Assembly (NCBI GenBank): GCA_964426815.1
Contig: CAYRRZ010000001.1
Coordinates: forward strand, 1-64,000
DNA length: 64,000 bases
Direction: 5' to 3'
DNA from: JADZEJ01 sp964426815
GTDB taxonomy: Bacteria; Patescibacteriota; Patescibacteriia; 2-12-FULL-60-25
Every line of letters starts with the position of its first letter. Position 1 is the first letter of the stretch. The notes below the pieces were generated by a model. That model saw nothing but the letters and a program-made list of their open reading frames with translations, was not told where the DNA came from and ran no database searches. Shown in pieces: positions 26,076-34,597 of this stretch. The translations under genes and the position numbers were made by a program.

Positions 26076-26906
26076 CTACCAAGCCGTATACCCTCCATCG
26101 ATCAACAAGTTGCTCCCCGTGCTATATGTATCCGTGACTAAAAACAATAAGGCGCGGTTGTATTCATTTTCATTCGCCATGCGCCGCATAGGAGTACGTT
26201 GTATATATTTCTCAGTGAATTCTGCATCTCCTGATGGGCTAAGAACCCCACCTGGTGACAAGGCCACAACGCGAATTCCTTTTGGTGCCCACTGTGTAGC
26301 CAAATCACGCGTCAGCGCAAGCATCGCCGCCTTGGAAGCACCATAGGATGCATCTTTTACAAAGACCTTTCCCGTCGTACGTTCACGGTGTTCATAAATA
26401 CGCTGATCAGGTGAAACCAAAGCGTAGTGCGATGCGATATTTACAATAGTCCCCGGTGTTTGGGCAGCAATCAATTTCTGCGCCATGATTTTTGAACAAA
26501 TGACCGAACTCGTCAGATTCATTCGAAAAACCTCTTCCCAGGTGTCAATCGGATATGTTTCAAATGGAACGCTTGCACGACTTGCTTGATTTGGCGAAGC
26601 CTTCCATCCCGCATTATTAATTAAAATTGTTGGCACGGACCACTGACGAATAACCTCATCAAAGGCCGCCTGAACTTCCGCTTCATGCGTCACATCCACC
26701 TTCAAGCAAAGCAATGGATACGTCTCAGCTAATGCAGATAGTCTTTCATTTGGCTTTTCTGAGATATCAAAAATAGCCACTCGCGCATTTGCACGTAACA
26801 AGACCTCGGCATAATTCGTCCCCAACTTTCCCAATCCACCCGTCAAAACAACAACTTGCTGCTTAAGATCAAAAAGAGATTGCAAATAATCAAGATCGAT
26901 TGCCAT
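26076..26906 (-). CDS. Short-chain dehydrogenase/reductase
   Basis: 276 residues, classical SDR. VVVLTGGLGKLGTNYAEVLL is the cofactor loop, ILINNAGWKAS the NNAG motif, IVNIASHYAL the catalytic Ser and YGASKAAMLAL the Tyr/Lys pair; GSNLLIDGGYTAW is the usual C-terminus. It resembles sugar-alcohol or gluconate 5-dehydrogenases. It probably oxidises or reduces a hydroxyl of the sugar made by this gene block. Position between HAD and IMPase-like genes with 3- and 12-base spacers supports one pathway. Confidence 0.88.
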   Translation of the reverse strand: MAIDLDYLQSLFDLKQQVVVLTGGLGKLGTNYAEVLLRANARVAIFDISEKPNERLSALAETYPLLCLKVDVTHEAEVQAAFDEVIRQWSVPTILINNAGWKASPNQASRASVPFETYPIDTWEEVFRMNLTSSVICSKIMAQKLIAAQTPGTIVNIASHYALVSPDQRIYEHRERTTGKVFVKDASYGASKAAMLALTRDLATQWAPKGIRVVALSPGGVLSPSGDAEFTEKYIQRTPMRRMANENEYNRALLFLVTDTYSTGSNLLIDGGYTAW

Positions 26907-26918
26907 ATAGGGATATGT

Positions 26919-27806
26919 TTATTCATTTTGCAAACAGGCACACAAAGCATCAAACAGCGTTTTATTTGTGGCGGCTATGACCATCTGTGCCCGATGTGTC
27001 TGCGCCTCATACCCTTTTACAAATAGCTCAGCACCAGCGCCTTTAGCTAGATATAGGATCGCCAAGGTATCCTCCATATCGGCCACATCTTTAACAACAA
27101 CCGCAGCAAGCCGACCATCCAATAATCCTGATGGAACCGCATCCCATTCGGGATCCATGCGACCATAGGCATCGTATGCATCATGCGCAATGATCGAATC
27201 AGGCTCTATATTTTGAATATCTTTCAAGCGATGGCGCAATGACCGGCTGACATAGACTGTCTTTTTCCCTTGTGAGGGAATCTTGTAGTCTTGCCAAACC
27301 AAATCCGTACTAGTCTCGTCACCGACTTCTGCTCGGACGACATGGCTTTCATTTCCTTTATATATCACCCCCAATCTTGGCAAATACACAACCGTCAATC
27401 GTTGCTTTTGATGCGTCTCGCGATCACACAATGTAAAGATTGTTTCAAAACATTTTTTTCCATCTTGAAAATACGCTGTCCCGTTTATCGGATCCAAGAA
27501 GAGCGCGAATGGTTGATTTTTCTCAAAATATCGACTTATCGCATCACCCTGCGCTTCTTCTGACTGGAGAGTTACGTCGCTCAAATTAAGCGCGGATAAA
27601 CCAATGGCATTCCCAATAGCGATATCCGCATCGGTTACCGCTTGTTTGGACCAGTGATTATCCGCACTTTCTTTTACCGACCTAGTTCCATCAACCCCTT
27701 TTTGAAGACCATCTTGAATACGACATGCGCCTTTTCCCGCCTGAATCACGACCGGTATCAGATACTGAGCCGCTTTATCCAGACCGAGACGCATGACACT
27801 TTGCAT
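26919..27806 (-). CDS. Inositol-monophosphatase-like protein with changed metal ligands
   Basis: 295 residues of the IMPase/FBPase/CysQ fold: KQAVTDADIAIGNAI, LQSEEAQGD and FLDPINGTAYF match the first motifs, and DAVPSGLLDGRLAAVVV then DVADMEDTLAILYLAKGAGAE the last. The canonical DPIDGT reads DPINGT and the usual W-D metal motif reads M-E, so two metal-ligand positions are altered. It may still be a sugar or nucleotide phosphatase with changed metal use. It lies 3 bases after the cupin gene. An internal ATG four codons in is an alternative start. Confidence 0.75.
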   Translation of the reverse strand: MQSVMRLGLDKAAQYLIPVVIQAGKGACRIQDGLQKGVDGTRSVKESADNHWSKQAVTDADIAIGNAIGLSALNLSDVTLQSEEAQGDAISRYFEKNQPFALFLDPINGTAYFQDGKKCFETIFTLCDRETHQKQRLTVVYLPRLGVIYKGNESHVVRAEVGDETSTDLVWQDYKIPSQGKKTVYVSRSLRHRLKDIQNIEPDSIIAHDAYDAYGRMDPEWDAVPSGLLDGRLAAVVVKDVADMEDTLAILYLAKGAGAELFVKGYEAQTHRAQMVIAATNKTLFDALCACLQNE

Positions 27807-27809
27807 ACT

Positions 27810-28250
27810 TTAGCGCGTTTCTACTTCCTCAATCGTGGTCGAAGGCAAACCCTCCGGTTCAACTAAACCATATGCCGTTTCCATGCGAACACGGTCATTA
27901 AAGTGTGGCGTTGACGCTTCAAAAATAATGCAATCTGTAATGGCTTTCACTCGGTGAATGCAGCCTGGCGGAAAACGAACACTCTCACCAGCAACTAATT
28001 TTTTCTCAACAAGAACGCCATCACCTGGATCATACGTCAACATCGCTTCACCAGAATAGATGTAGGATGTTTCGTCTTTTAAATGATGTCGCTGCAAACC
28101 ACCCATCGCCCCAGCATTCATACATATCAACTTCCCTGTGTATTTTCCTGGTGAATGCGCAATGAGAATTTCGCGACCCCAATTACGCGGACCAACATCA
28201 TGGACTTTGAAAAAATCTACGGGTACATGTGTTTCTGGCATGAGTGACAT
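27810..28250 (-). CDS. Small cupin protein, possible sugar isomerase/epimerase
   Basis: 146 residues, one cupin barrel. Motif 1 is GGLQRHHLKDETSYIYSGEA with His and Glu ligands, motif 2 is FPPGCIHRVKAI. Its opening GREILIAHSPGKYTGKLI recalls the cupin domain of mannose-6-phosphate isomerase/guanylyltransferases and of the small cupins found next to NeuB genes. It could isomerise a sugar phosphate feeding NeuB or simply bind a sugar. Spacing is 25 bases to NeuB and 3 to the IMPase-like gene. Confidence 0.8.
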   Translation of the reverse strand: MSLMPETHVPVDFFKVHDVGPRNWGREILIAHSPGKYTGKLICMNAGAMGGLQRHHLKDETSYIYSGEAMLTYDPGDGVLVEKKLVAGESVRFPPGCIHRVKAITDCIIFEASTPHFNDRVRMETAYGLVEPEGLPSTTIEEVETR

Positions 28251-28275
28251 ATTAGTTATCGTTAAACTAATCTTT

Positions 28276-29367
28276 TTACCATTCGAGGGCTTTTGTTGGA
28301 ATCAAGGTGTCACCCTCAATATCTTCTTTTGCGGCTTTGCCGATGATTTTATGCACCAAGTTTGGTTTCAAACCAGAACCCGGGCTTTTGATCGTCATCA
28401 TATCTGCGGTGATCTTTGTTCCTGCTGGAATACGGACAGCCGCAACCAAACTCTTTGAGTGTTTCGAACGTGTCTTGTACTCATCTGCATCAACATCCTT
28501 CGTTCCCTCACCAACCATTAATTCGACGCGACGAATTTCTTTCATGCACTGGGTCATTTCTTCGGGCGTCAAACTTAATTTGTGATCTGGACCCTTCATG
28601 TCTTTCGCCATCGTAAAGTGGCGCTCGATAACATGTGCTCCTTTTGAAACGGCGACCAAGGTAGGCAAGAAGTCTGTTTCGTGGCCAGAATACCCAATTG
28701 GAAGTGGGCGATAGCGGCGCTTCATCACATCGATCACGGACAAATCCAACTTATCATCTGGTGTTGGATAAATCGAAACACAATGCAGAATAACGAGACG
28801 ATTATTATATTTCAAAATCGTCTCAACGGCTTCGTCAACTTCTTCCATGGTCGACATGCCGGTGGATAAGATAATCGGCTTATTGCGCTTTGCCACATCC
28901 TCAATCAATGGAAGATTAGTGACATCAAAAGAAGCGATCTTGTAGGCATCTACACCGATATCTTCCAAGAATTTGACACTTGTATGATCAAAAGGTGTCG
29001 CAAAGAAAACAAGATCGAGTTTTTTGGCCAGGGTTCGTAATTCCAAAAATCCATCGCGATCTATTTCAAGCTTTGCTCGATGTTCGCCATATGTCGCACC
29101 AAGCGAGGTCGGCGTGTTGTATGGTGCATCGAGCGCTTCTTTCGTAAAGACCTGGTCAAGCGTGCGGCGTTGAAATTTAACTGCTTGGCAACCAGCTTCC
29201 TTTGCTTTAACGATCAGTTGTTTTGCGATTTCTAAATCTCCATTATGATTATTGCCAATTTCAGCAATCATGTAGGTCGGGCAGCCCGTTCCCACATACT
29301 GCGTTCCAATCTTCACTTTATCCGGTAACTGTTGAAGAATGCGTTTAACTGCGAGTTGTATAGCCAT
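28276..29367 (-). CDS. neuB: NeuB-family PEP-dependent nonulosonate synthase
   Basis: 363 residues. A TIM barrel with YMIAEIGNNHNGDLEIAK, CQAVKFQRRT, FFATPFDHTSVKFLE, KIASFDVTNLPLI, ILSTGMSTMEEVDEA and YSGHETDF, all NeuB marks, then a C-terminal antifreeze-like SAF domain (SLVAAVRIPAGTKITADMM). It should condense PEP with an aldose, as sialic, legionaminic and pseudaminic acid synthases do. No NeuC, LegC, PseC or N-acetyltransferase gene is visible in the window, so the aldose is unlikely to be the usual one, unless made elsewhere. A cytidylyltransferase (33160) lies 4 kb away. Confidence 0.92.
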   Translation of the reverse strand: MAIQLAVKRILQQLPDKVKIGTQYVGTGCPTYMIAEIGNNHNGDLEIAKQLIVKAKEAGCQAVKFQRRTLDQVFTKEALDAPYNTPTSLGATYGEHRAKLEIDRDGFLELRTLAKKLDLVFFATPFDHTSVKFLEDIGVDAYKIASFDVTNLPLIEDVAKRNKPIILSTGMSTMEEVDEAVETILKYNNRLVILHCVSIYPTPDDKLDLSVIDVMKRRYRPLPIGYSGHETDFLPTLVAVSKGAHVIERHFTMAKDMKGPDHKLSLTPEEMTQCMKEIRRVELMVGEGTKDVDADEYKTRSKHSKSLVAAVRIPAGTKITADMMTIKSPGSGLKPNLVHKIIGKAAKEDIEGDTLIPTKALEW

Positions 29368-29403
29368 ATTTTTAGTTCATTTCCACGTTTCTGGTGGACC
29401 TAT

Positions 29404-29432
29404 ACCGTACGGCGACGGAAGAGCTTCGTCAA
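29404..29432 (-). promoter_or_regulatory. Possible internal promoter before neuB
   Basis: On the minus strand TTGACG, 17 bases and TACGGT lie about 30 bases before the predicted leader of neuB. The -35 is good, the -10 is weak. It falls in the 73-base gap between the 29441 and neuB genes. Confidence 0.3.
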
Positions 29433-29440
29433 ACCGTGGC

Positions 29441-30814
29441 TTATTTGAGCCATTGCAAAACCCTTGCCCCGATCTGTTTGCCAGCTGACCCAATCGGACC
29501 CACTAGAGCGTCGACCAAGGCCTTACGGCCCTCGGCGTGTTTTTGTGGGTTTTTTAGATATTCCCTCGACGCGTCTATTAGTTCCTGCTCTGTATTTACC
29601 CGCCAAACACCACCTAGCTTCTGAACAATACGATAATGCGTTACGTCAAGTCCCTGCAAAACACTTTGATAGTATGGACGATTTGTATAGCCATCGAAAC
29701 CAATAATAATAACCGGTCTATTGAATATCGCGCTCTCGATGGTCATGGTTGAGCCTGTATTGTATTCGACATCCGCATACCGAAGCATATTCAACATTAA
29801 ACGAATATCTTCTGCATCCAATTCCCACTCCCCTATGAGATCACTTACCTTTTTTCCAGGCTGCTGAAAAACAACATGTTTGAATTGATCCAGTTTAAGT
29901 ACACGAACATCGTACTTTGGATGCGCGCGAAGCACGATGGTTGCCGGAGGAAGTCGCCCATCTTCAATCGCACGATCAAGCATCAGCAAGTGCTCGGATG
30001 GATCATCCTGATTCATGACACCGCCCATGCAATACAATAGAAAGGGCTTTGTTGGATCAATCCCTAATGCCGCGCATGTCTCTTCACGAGTAAGCTCATC
30101 AACCGAGTTGTGATATGTATCATACTGGGGACAGCCTCCATCAAAAACTTGATTGGGAGGCATATCGCCCAAGCTCAATGCATCGGCATGAACGACACGA
30201 TTTGGAACAATTAACACATCCGGTTTTACTAAAAGTAAACCCTTTGAAGAAAGATTGTCCCAGGTTTTCACCATACCTATCAGCGGTATGCCTTGGCGCC
30301 GAGCATATTTCATCAGCGCAATATTGGTTCCATGAATAACATTGGTAGCGAATGCTAGGCTTGGACGGTATTTCTCGAAGAGCGGCTTCCAAGCATCAAC
30401 ATCCTCCTTAAAGACAGTAAATTCGACCATGCGGACAAATTCACGCCATGGTCGAATGCATCCCAAAAACCAAGTCAGCTTCTTCCAGAGGAGGGCAAAA
30501 AACTGTCCTACGCTTTTGTGTTCCGTAAAAACCTTGATCGAACGAATCCAGACCGTGCGCGTTGGGACGCTATTGTACGAAAGTGAACGCCAGAATGCTC
30601 GTGAACGTGACATTCCATATTCTAAGTCTGCGACGGCTTCAAAAACCACTCTATCGGAACCGAATTCTTTTTGATAAAAGGCCTGTTTTTTTTCAGGTAC
30701 GGCGCAAACAATACGGAGCTCAGGATCAGACAATAAAGTCGGAAGCACATCGGTTCGTAACAGATTTTTTACCTCTGCCGATGTAGACAATGTCATGATC
30801 AGGGTTTTTGGCAT
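29441..30814 (-). CDS. GT-B glycosyltransferase, CDP-glycerol-phosphotransferase-like
   Basis: 457 residues. HGTNIALMKYARRQGIPLIG, FLLYCMGGVMNQDD, VLRAHPKYDVRVLKL and YNTGSTMTIESAIFNRPVII follow the GT-B plan of CDP-glycerol glycerophosphotransferases and capsule glycosyltransferases, with the HP pair and the late S/E motif. It is a candidate for attaching the sugar made by the NeuB pathway, being its immediate upstream neighbour, but that is inference. ATG 30814 (MPKTLIMTLS) looks like the natural start; an ATG six codons upstream (30832) is the alternative. Neither has a clear ribosome site. Confidence 0.78.
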   Translation of the reverse strand: MPKTLIMTLSTSAEVKNLLRTDVLPTLLSDPELRIVCAVPEKKQAFYQKEFGSDRVVFEAVADLEYGMSRSRAFWRSLSYNSVPTRTVWIRSIKVFTEHKSVGQFFALLWKKLTWFLGCIRPWREFVRMVEFTVFKEDVDAWKPLFEKYRPSLAFATNVIHGTNIALMKYARRQGIPLIGMVKTWDNLSSKGLLLVKPDVLIVPNRVVHADALSLGDMPPNQVFDGGCPQYDTYHNSVDELTREETCAALGIDPTKPFLLYCMGGVMNQDDPSEHLLMLDRAIEDGRLPPATIVLRAHPKYDVRVLKLDQFKHVVFQQPGKKVSDLIGEWELDAEDIRLMLNMLRYADVEYNTGSTMTIESAIFNRPVIIIGFDGYTNRPYYQSVLQGLDVTHYRIVQKLGGVWRVNTEQELIDASREYLKNPQKHAEGRKALVDALVGPIGSAGKQIGARVLQWLK

Positions 30815-30860
30815 ATGAGGTATTTTTCTCATTTTTTTTGATTTATTGCAAATAGATGCC

Positions 30861-30889
30861 TTGACTTTTTTAGCTTTTTATTGTACTCA
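30861..30889 (+). promoter_or_regulatory. Possible promoter of the 30936 gene
   Basis: TTGACT (30861-30866), a 17-base T-rich spacer and the weak TACTCA. It leaves a leader of about 40 bases ending in a good GGAGA ribosome site seven bases before ATG 30936, unlike the leaderless units elsewhere. Confidence 0.35.
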
Positions 30890-30935
30890 AACCCTACACG
30901 TCCTTTTTAAAAACCATTCGACCACGGAGAGCTTC

Positions 30936-32228
30936 ATGCCTCATGTCATTCTAGCGGTGACTAAGGATGTGGGAGCGGCGCAAGCCCTTATCCCAATTGC
31001 TGAAATGCTTCGCCAGCACGATTGCCGCATCTTCGTCGCATGCGAAGGCCTGTCGATCGACCTCTGGCGTAAGTCAGAATTCCCCATCACCCTGTCCGGA
31101 TCCGTAGACTTCACCAACAAGCCCTACTCCATCCCAACCGATTTGGTGAGCGATCTACAGCCAGACTTGGTTCTGACTGGGCTCAGTCGACCTATTTACC
31201 TTGAGGAGAAGATCGGTCTTCAAGCAAACCACTGCAAAATCCCCTTGATCTGGGTAGAAGATCTATGGGAATGCCATGTCAGGAGTACGGCGATTCCTCA
31301 GGGGATCATCACCCTGGATCCGCTTGGTGAACAGCTCATCCGACAAAAAACGCATCTGAAACAAGTGCCGCCGCGGGTGTGTGAAGCTGGAAACTCAGGC
31401 ATCCTATCCGCAATCAGATCGCCAGTGCCTGATGCAACGCAGCAAGCGGTTGACGATCTGCGCCGACGCTACGATTCGCCTGTCGTGTTGATCGCCGGGC
31501 AAGGCAGCTTCACCGGCGACATCCTTCGCGTTGGAATCGCTTCGGTGGCCATGTCGCATCCATCTGCAATGGTCATCGTTCGTCTGCATCCCAAATACCT
31601 ACCCAAGTATGCAGCAGAGTGGGAAGGTATTATCGAGGAAGCGAAACAGCGGTTCCCTCGCCTGGTATTTATAGAGCTGGACGGGAGCCATAGCACAAAC
31701 GACCTCGCGCGCTTGGCCGATGTCACGATCTCGACATCCAGCACAACCCTGCTCATATCAGCTGCTTCTGGAAAAATCCCTGTAAGCATCCTGACAGAAG
31801 CAACCACAGCTGGTCTGACCGAGATTATCCCGAGCCTGACACGCTATCCACTGGTGACCTTTGGTGCAGCGCTTCAGATTAGGGAGCCTGACGTTCTCCC
31901 ACTTGGTCCCGTGAAAGCTATCAGACAGTGCCAAGAAAGCTACTTCAAGCACTGGTCGACGGCATCGGCTTGCGCCTTTGTCCGCTCCTTTCTACCAACG
32001 CCCACGAGTGCAGCATTAACCGTATCGTTACCTCACGATACGGTTTTTTTGTTTGATGCTCCTGTTCAAAAGACCAAAAAATCTATATGTCCAATCAATA
32101 AAAATTCTCCTCTTTTGTCGAGCGGTGCAAGCGTATGCTATACCTGTCTCCAGAAAATCTATGTCTACAATACTCGTAACCGGTGCTGCAGGTTTCATTG
32201 GTTCACATGTTGCTCAAGCCCTGATTGA
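30936..32228 (+). CDS. GT-B glycosyltransferase-like protein with uncertain 3' end
   Basis: The first 360 residues form a GT-B protein related in style to 29441: VVLIAGQGSFTGDILRV, VIVRLHPKYLPKYAAEW and VTISTSSTTLLISAASGKIP. ATG 30936 follows a clear GGAGA site. The frame has no stop before a strong terminator at 32018-32050 and runs through it, ending at 32228 inside the next gene. A TAA in another frame at 32017-32019 abuts the terminator stem, so a one-base indel in the last codons, real or a sequencing error, is likely and residues past about 362 are probably not native. It is richer in C-ending codons than its neighbours, suggesting recent transfer. Confidence 0.65.
   Translation: MPHVILAVTKDVGAAQALIPIAEMLRQHDCRIFVACEGLSIDLWRKSEFPITLSGSVDFTNKPYSIPTDLVSDLQPDLVLTGLSRPIYLEEKIGLQANHCKIPLIWVEDLWECHVRSTAIPQGIITLDPLGEQLIRQKTHLKQVPPRVCEAGNSGILSAIRSPVPDATQQAVDDLRRRYDSPVVLIAGQGSFTGDILRVGIASVAMSHPSAMVIVRLHPKYLPKYAAEWEGIIEEAKQRFPRLVFIELDGSHSTNDLARLADVTISTSSTTLLISAASGKIPVSILTEATTAGLTEIIPSLTRYPLVTFGAALQIREPDVLPLGPVKAIRQCQESYFKHWSTASACAFVRSFLPTPTSAALTVSLPHDTVFLFDAPVQKTKKSICPINKNSPLLSSGASVCYTCLQKIYVYNTRNRCCRFHWFTCCSSPD
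32018..32050 (+). terminator. Strong Rho-independent terminator
   Basis: A nine-pair stem (ACCGTATCG/CGATACGGT, 32019-32027 and 32036-32044), an eight-base loop and a run of seven T (32044-32050). It lies inside the open frame of the 30936 gene, which argues that the gene really ends just before it. Confidence 0.85.
32115..32144 (+). promoter_or_regulatory. Probable promoter of the 32161 operon
   Basis: TTGTCG (32115-32120), 18 bases, TATACC (32139-32144), with ATG 32161 about 16 bases beyond. It follows the terminator, as expected for a new transcription unit. Confidence 0.4.
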
Positions 32229-33126
32229 ACGAGGCGACCGCGTGATCGGACTAGATAATTTTCACCCATACTACCCACGACTTTTAAAACAACAAAATCT
32301 TGATTCGATACTTGGTACAGCCTCGGACCGTTTTGTCTTTGTTGAAGGTGACATTTGTCATCAGGAGGACCTTGATCACGTGTTTAAAACGCATCGTCCA
32401 GACTCTATTATCCATCTCGCAGCTCGTGCGGGTGTGCGACCAAGTATCGCTGATCCGGTTGGATATCTCGAAACTAATGTCATTGGAACCCAACGTATCC
32501 TTTCTTGCGCTCAGGCCTATGGCGCTCAACGTTGCATTATCGCCTCATCAAGCTCAGTCTATGGCAATCATCCATCCGTTCCATTCCATGAAGAACTCGA
32601 TGTGAACCAGCCTATTTCACCCTATGCTGCCTCAAAACGTGCATGTGAGTTTCTTGCCTACACCCATCATCATCTTACAAAGATGCCCACGGCTTGCTTG
32701 CGTTTTTTTACCGTTTTTGGACCACGTCAAAGACCAGACTTAGCCATTCATTCATTTTTGAAACTCGCTTCTGCCTCGCAGCCCATTCCGATGTTTGGAG
32801 ATGGAACAACGAGCCGTGATTACACGTATATCGATGACATCGTTCAAGGGATTCTCGCTGCCCATGATCGTATTCCGGACTTTAAATACCGCATCTGGAA
32901 CCTGGGTGGTAACTCACCCCACTCACTTAAAGAACTTATCGAGATTATTGCGCACACCGTCGGCAAACCCATCCTGATTGACGCAAAGCCTAAACAACCC
33001 GGCGATGTTGAACAAACCTATGCCGACATTCGTCGCGCCATGAAAGAACTCGATTTTTATCCAAAGACTAGCCTTGCGGACGGGATTGCAAAACAATGGG
33101 CCTGGATGCAGCAAACCCTTATTTGA
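32161..33126 (+). CDS. UDP-glucuronate 4-epimerase-like (CapI branch)
   Basis: 321 residues. ILVTGAAGFIGSHVAQAL is the NAD loop; IIHLAARAGVRPSIADP, IASSSSVYGNHPSVPF, SPYAASKRACEFLAY (Tyr/Lys), RFFTVFGPRQRPD and FGDGTTSRDYTYIDDI are those of UDP-glucuronate/galacturonate 4-epimerases such as CapI. It likely makes UDP-galacturonate, which the AsnB-type proteins could later amidate. ATG 32161 is chosen because upstream sequence in the same frame belongs to the terminator and promoter. Next gene starts 33 bases on. Confidence 0.85.
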   Translation: MSTILVTGAAGFIGSHVAQALIERGDRVIGLDNFHPYYPRLLKQQNLDSILGTASDRFVFVEGDICHQEDLDHVFKTHRPDSIIHLAARAGVRPSIADPVGYLETNVIGTQRILSCAQAYGAQRCIIASSSSVYGNHPSVPFHEELDVNQPISPYAASKRACEFLAYTHHHLTKMPTACLRFFTVFGPRQRPDLAIHSFLKLASASQPIPMFGDGTTSRDYTYIDDIVQGILAAHDRIPDFKYRIWNLGGNSPHSLKELIEIIAHTVGKPILIDAKPKQPGDVEQTYADIRRAMKELDFYPKTSLADGIAKQWAWMQQTLI

Positions 33127-33159
33127 CGGTCAAACAGCGACCTGCGACACTAGCCATCT

Positions 33160-33891
33160 ATGCAGCCCACTCTTCGCGTTCTAGGCGTTGTCGGTGCTCG
33201 ATCAGGTTCAAAGAGCATTCCGGACAAAAATATTAAACCACTCCATGGAAAACCTCTCATGGGCTGGATTATTGAAGCCGCCAAGGCCTCCAAGTACATC
33301 ACTAAGCTCGTCCTGTCGACGGATAGCGAGGCTTATGCGGAGATCGGTCGCCAATACGGTGCTGAGACGCCTTTTCTTCGTCCGACGGAAATCGCCACCG
33401 ACAAGGCGATCGATATTGAATATTTATCACATGCCGTGCGCTGGGTTGAAGAACATGAAGGCTGGAAGCCGGATATTATCCTTCGATTACCAGCAACATC
33501 CCCGCTTTGTAAAACAGAATTCATTGATCGATGCATTGAACTTCTCTTAGAAAATCCAGAAGCAAGCTCAGCGAGAACGGTTACCGAAGCCTCTAAGCAT
33601 CCCTACAAACTTTGGCGCATTGATCCAAGTGGTTTGTACCTTGAGCCCTTTTGCCCCAAAGAAATGACCGGTTATGATGAACCGTTTGGTATGCCACGCC
33701 AGCTATTTCCTCCGAGCGTTTCGCATACGGATTGCATCGCCGTTCGTTATTCGACCATGATGGAACAGCACTCACTATCTGGTCCACGTGTCGCCTTTCA
33801 TCAAATTAAGAAAACCGATGCCTGCGATATCGACACCATAACCGATTTTTTTGTGGCCGAAGCTTTGCTCAAAGCAAGACTCGATGGATAA
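33160..33891 (+). CDS. neuA: CMP-nonulosonate cytidylyltransferase (NeuA-like)
   Basis: 243 residues, single NTP-transferase domain. LGVVGARSGSKSIPDKNIKP is the CTP-binding loop with its Arg and Lys; ILRLPATSPLCKTEFID and DACDIDTITDFFVAE (metal-binding Asp) are NeuA marks. It should activate the NeuB product with CTP. The overlap with the next methyltransferase gene is 8 bases. Together with neuB at 28276 this gives the two committed steps of a nonulosonate pathway on opposite strands. A Kdo-type cytidylyltransferase is less likely by motif. Confidence 0.87.
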   Translation: MQPTLRVLGVVGARSGSKSIPDKNIKPLHGKPLMGWIIEAAKASKYITKLVLSTDSEAYAEIGRQYGAETPFLRPTEIATDKAIDIEYLSHAVRWVEEHEGWKPDIILRLPATSPLCKTEFIDRCIELLLENPEASSARTVTEASKHPYKLWRIDPSGLYLEPFCPKEMTGYDEPFGMPRQLFPPSVSHTDCIAVRYSTMMEQHSLSGPRVAFHQIKKTDACDIDTITDFFVAEALLKARLDG

Positions 33892-34597
33892 CTATTCACT
33901 TTTCACACACATGAAGCTCCAAGGACCCGGATATGAGACGGCGGAATCTATCCGTCAACAACATGAAACGATGAAGCAGTACTATCAAGAAACGCCGGCT
34001 TGGGTTGTTACTGAAAAACATGCGGAAAAGTACATTTGTGAACAGATATCCCAACTTGATGCGCCGATTTCTGATATTGGTGCATCGGGAGGCATTTTTT
34101 TACGCGGATTACAATCACATGGATATACCAATTTAACTGCAATTGACATTGATAATTATCTTCAAGATGATGTAAAGAATTCATTCGCATTTGTTGCAGC
34201 TAATTTAAACTTTGAATCTATTCCATTAGCGGATAAGTCCCAGGAGGTTGTCACCTGTTTATCTGTAATGGAGCATCTGGAAAACCCTTTTCACCTCGCT
34301 CGTGAAATTCACCGTATCTTAAAACCAGGCGGACTGTGCATCATGTCAATTCCAAATGCCTTCCATATTTGGTCAAAGATCTCGTTCTTGCTGCATGGAA
34401 ATTTGACTGATTGGAATGAGAAAAATGCGCACATCACATTTTTACCAAAAGCTGTTTTCAATAAGATTTATCTTAAGCTCTTCCGAATCGAACATGTCGT
34501 GTATCAACACGGTTTTCTCCCCTATTTTCCAGGCATTAAAATGCCTCGAACGGAATTCTTTGGACGCCGCACCTGTTATTTTTTGCGGAAGAAATAG
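33884..34597 (+). CDS. Class I SAM-dependent methyltransferase
   Basis: 237 residues. ISDIGASGGIFLRGLQ is SAM motif I with ISD instead of the more usual VLD; LTAIDIDNYLQDDV the acidic loop; EVVTCLSVMEHLENPFHLA motif IV; HRILKPGGLCIMSIPN the post-motif. The C-terminus resembles sugar methyltransferases and polyketide-like methionine-synthase-linked enzymes of LPS loci. ATG 33884 overlaps neuA by 8 bases, implying coupling and perhaps methylation of the nonulosonate. The 3' end overlaps the convergent flippase gene by 22 bases. Confidence 0.82.
   Translation: MDNYSLFTHMKLQGPGYETAESIRQQHETMKQYYQETPAWVVTEKHAEKYICEQISQLDAPISDIGASGGIFLRGLQSHGYTNLTAIDIDNYLQDDVKNSFAFVAANLNFESIPLADKSQEVVTCLSVMEHLENPFHLAREIHRILKPGGLCIMSIPNAFHIWSKISFLLHGNLTDWNEKNAHITFLPKAVFNKIYLKLFRIEHVVYQHGFLPYFPGIKMPRTEFFGRRTCYFLRKK

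Noticed and set aside
30846..30935. Longer start for the 30936 gene
   Set aside because: It would cover the likely promoter, and ATG 30936 has a good ribosome site.
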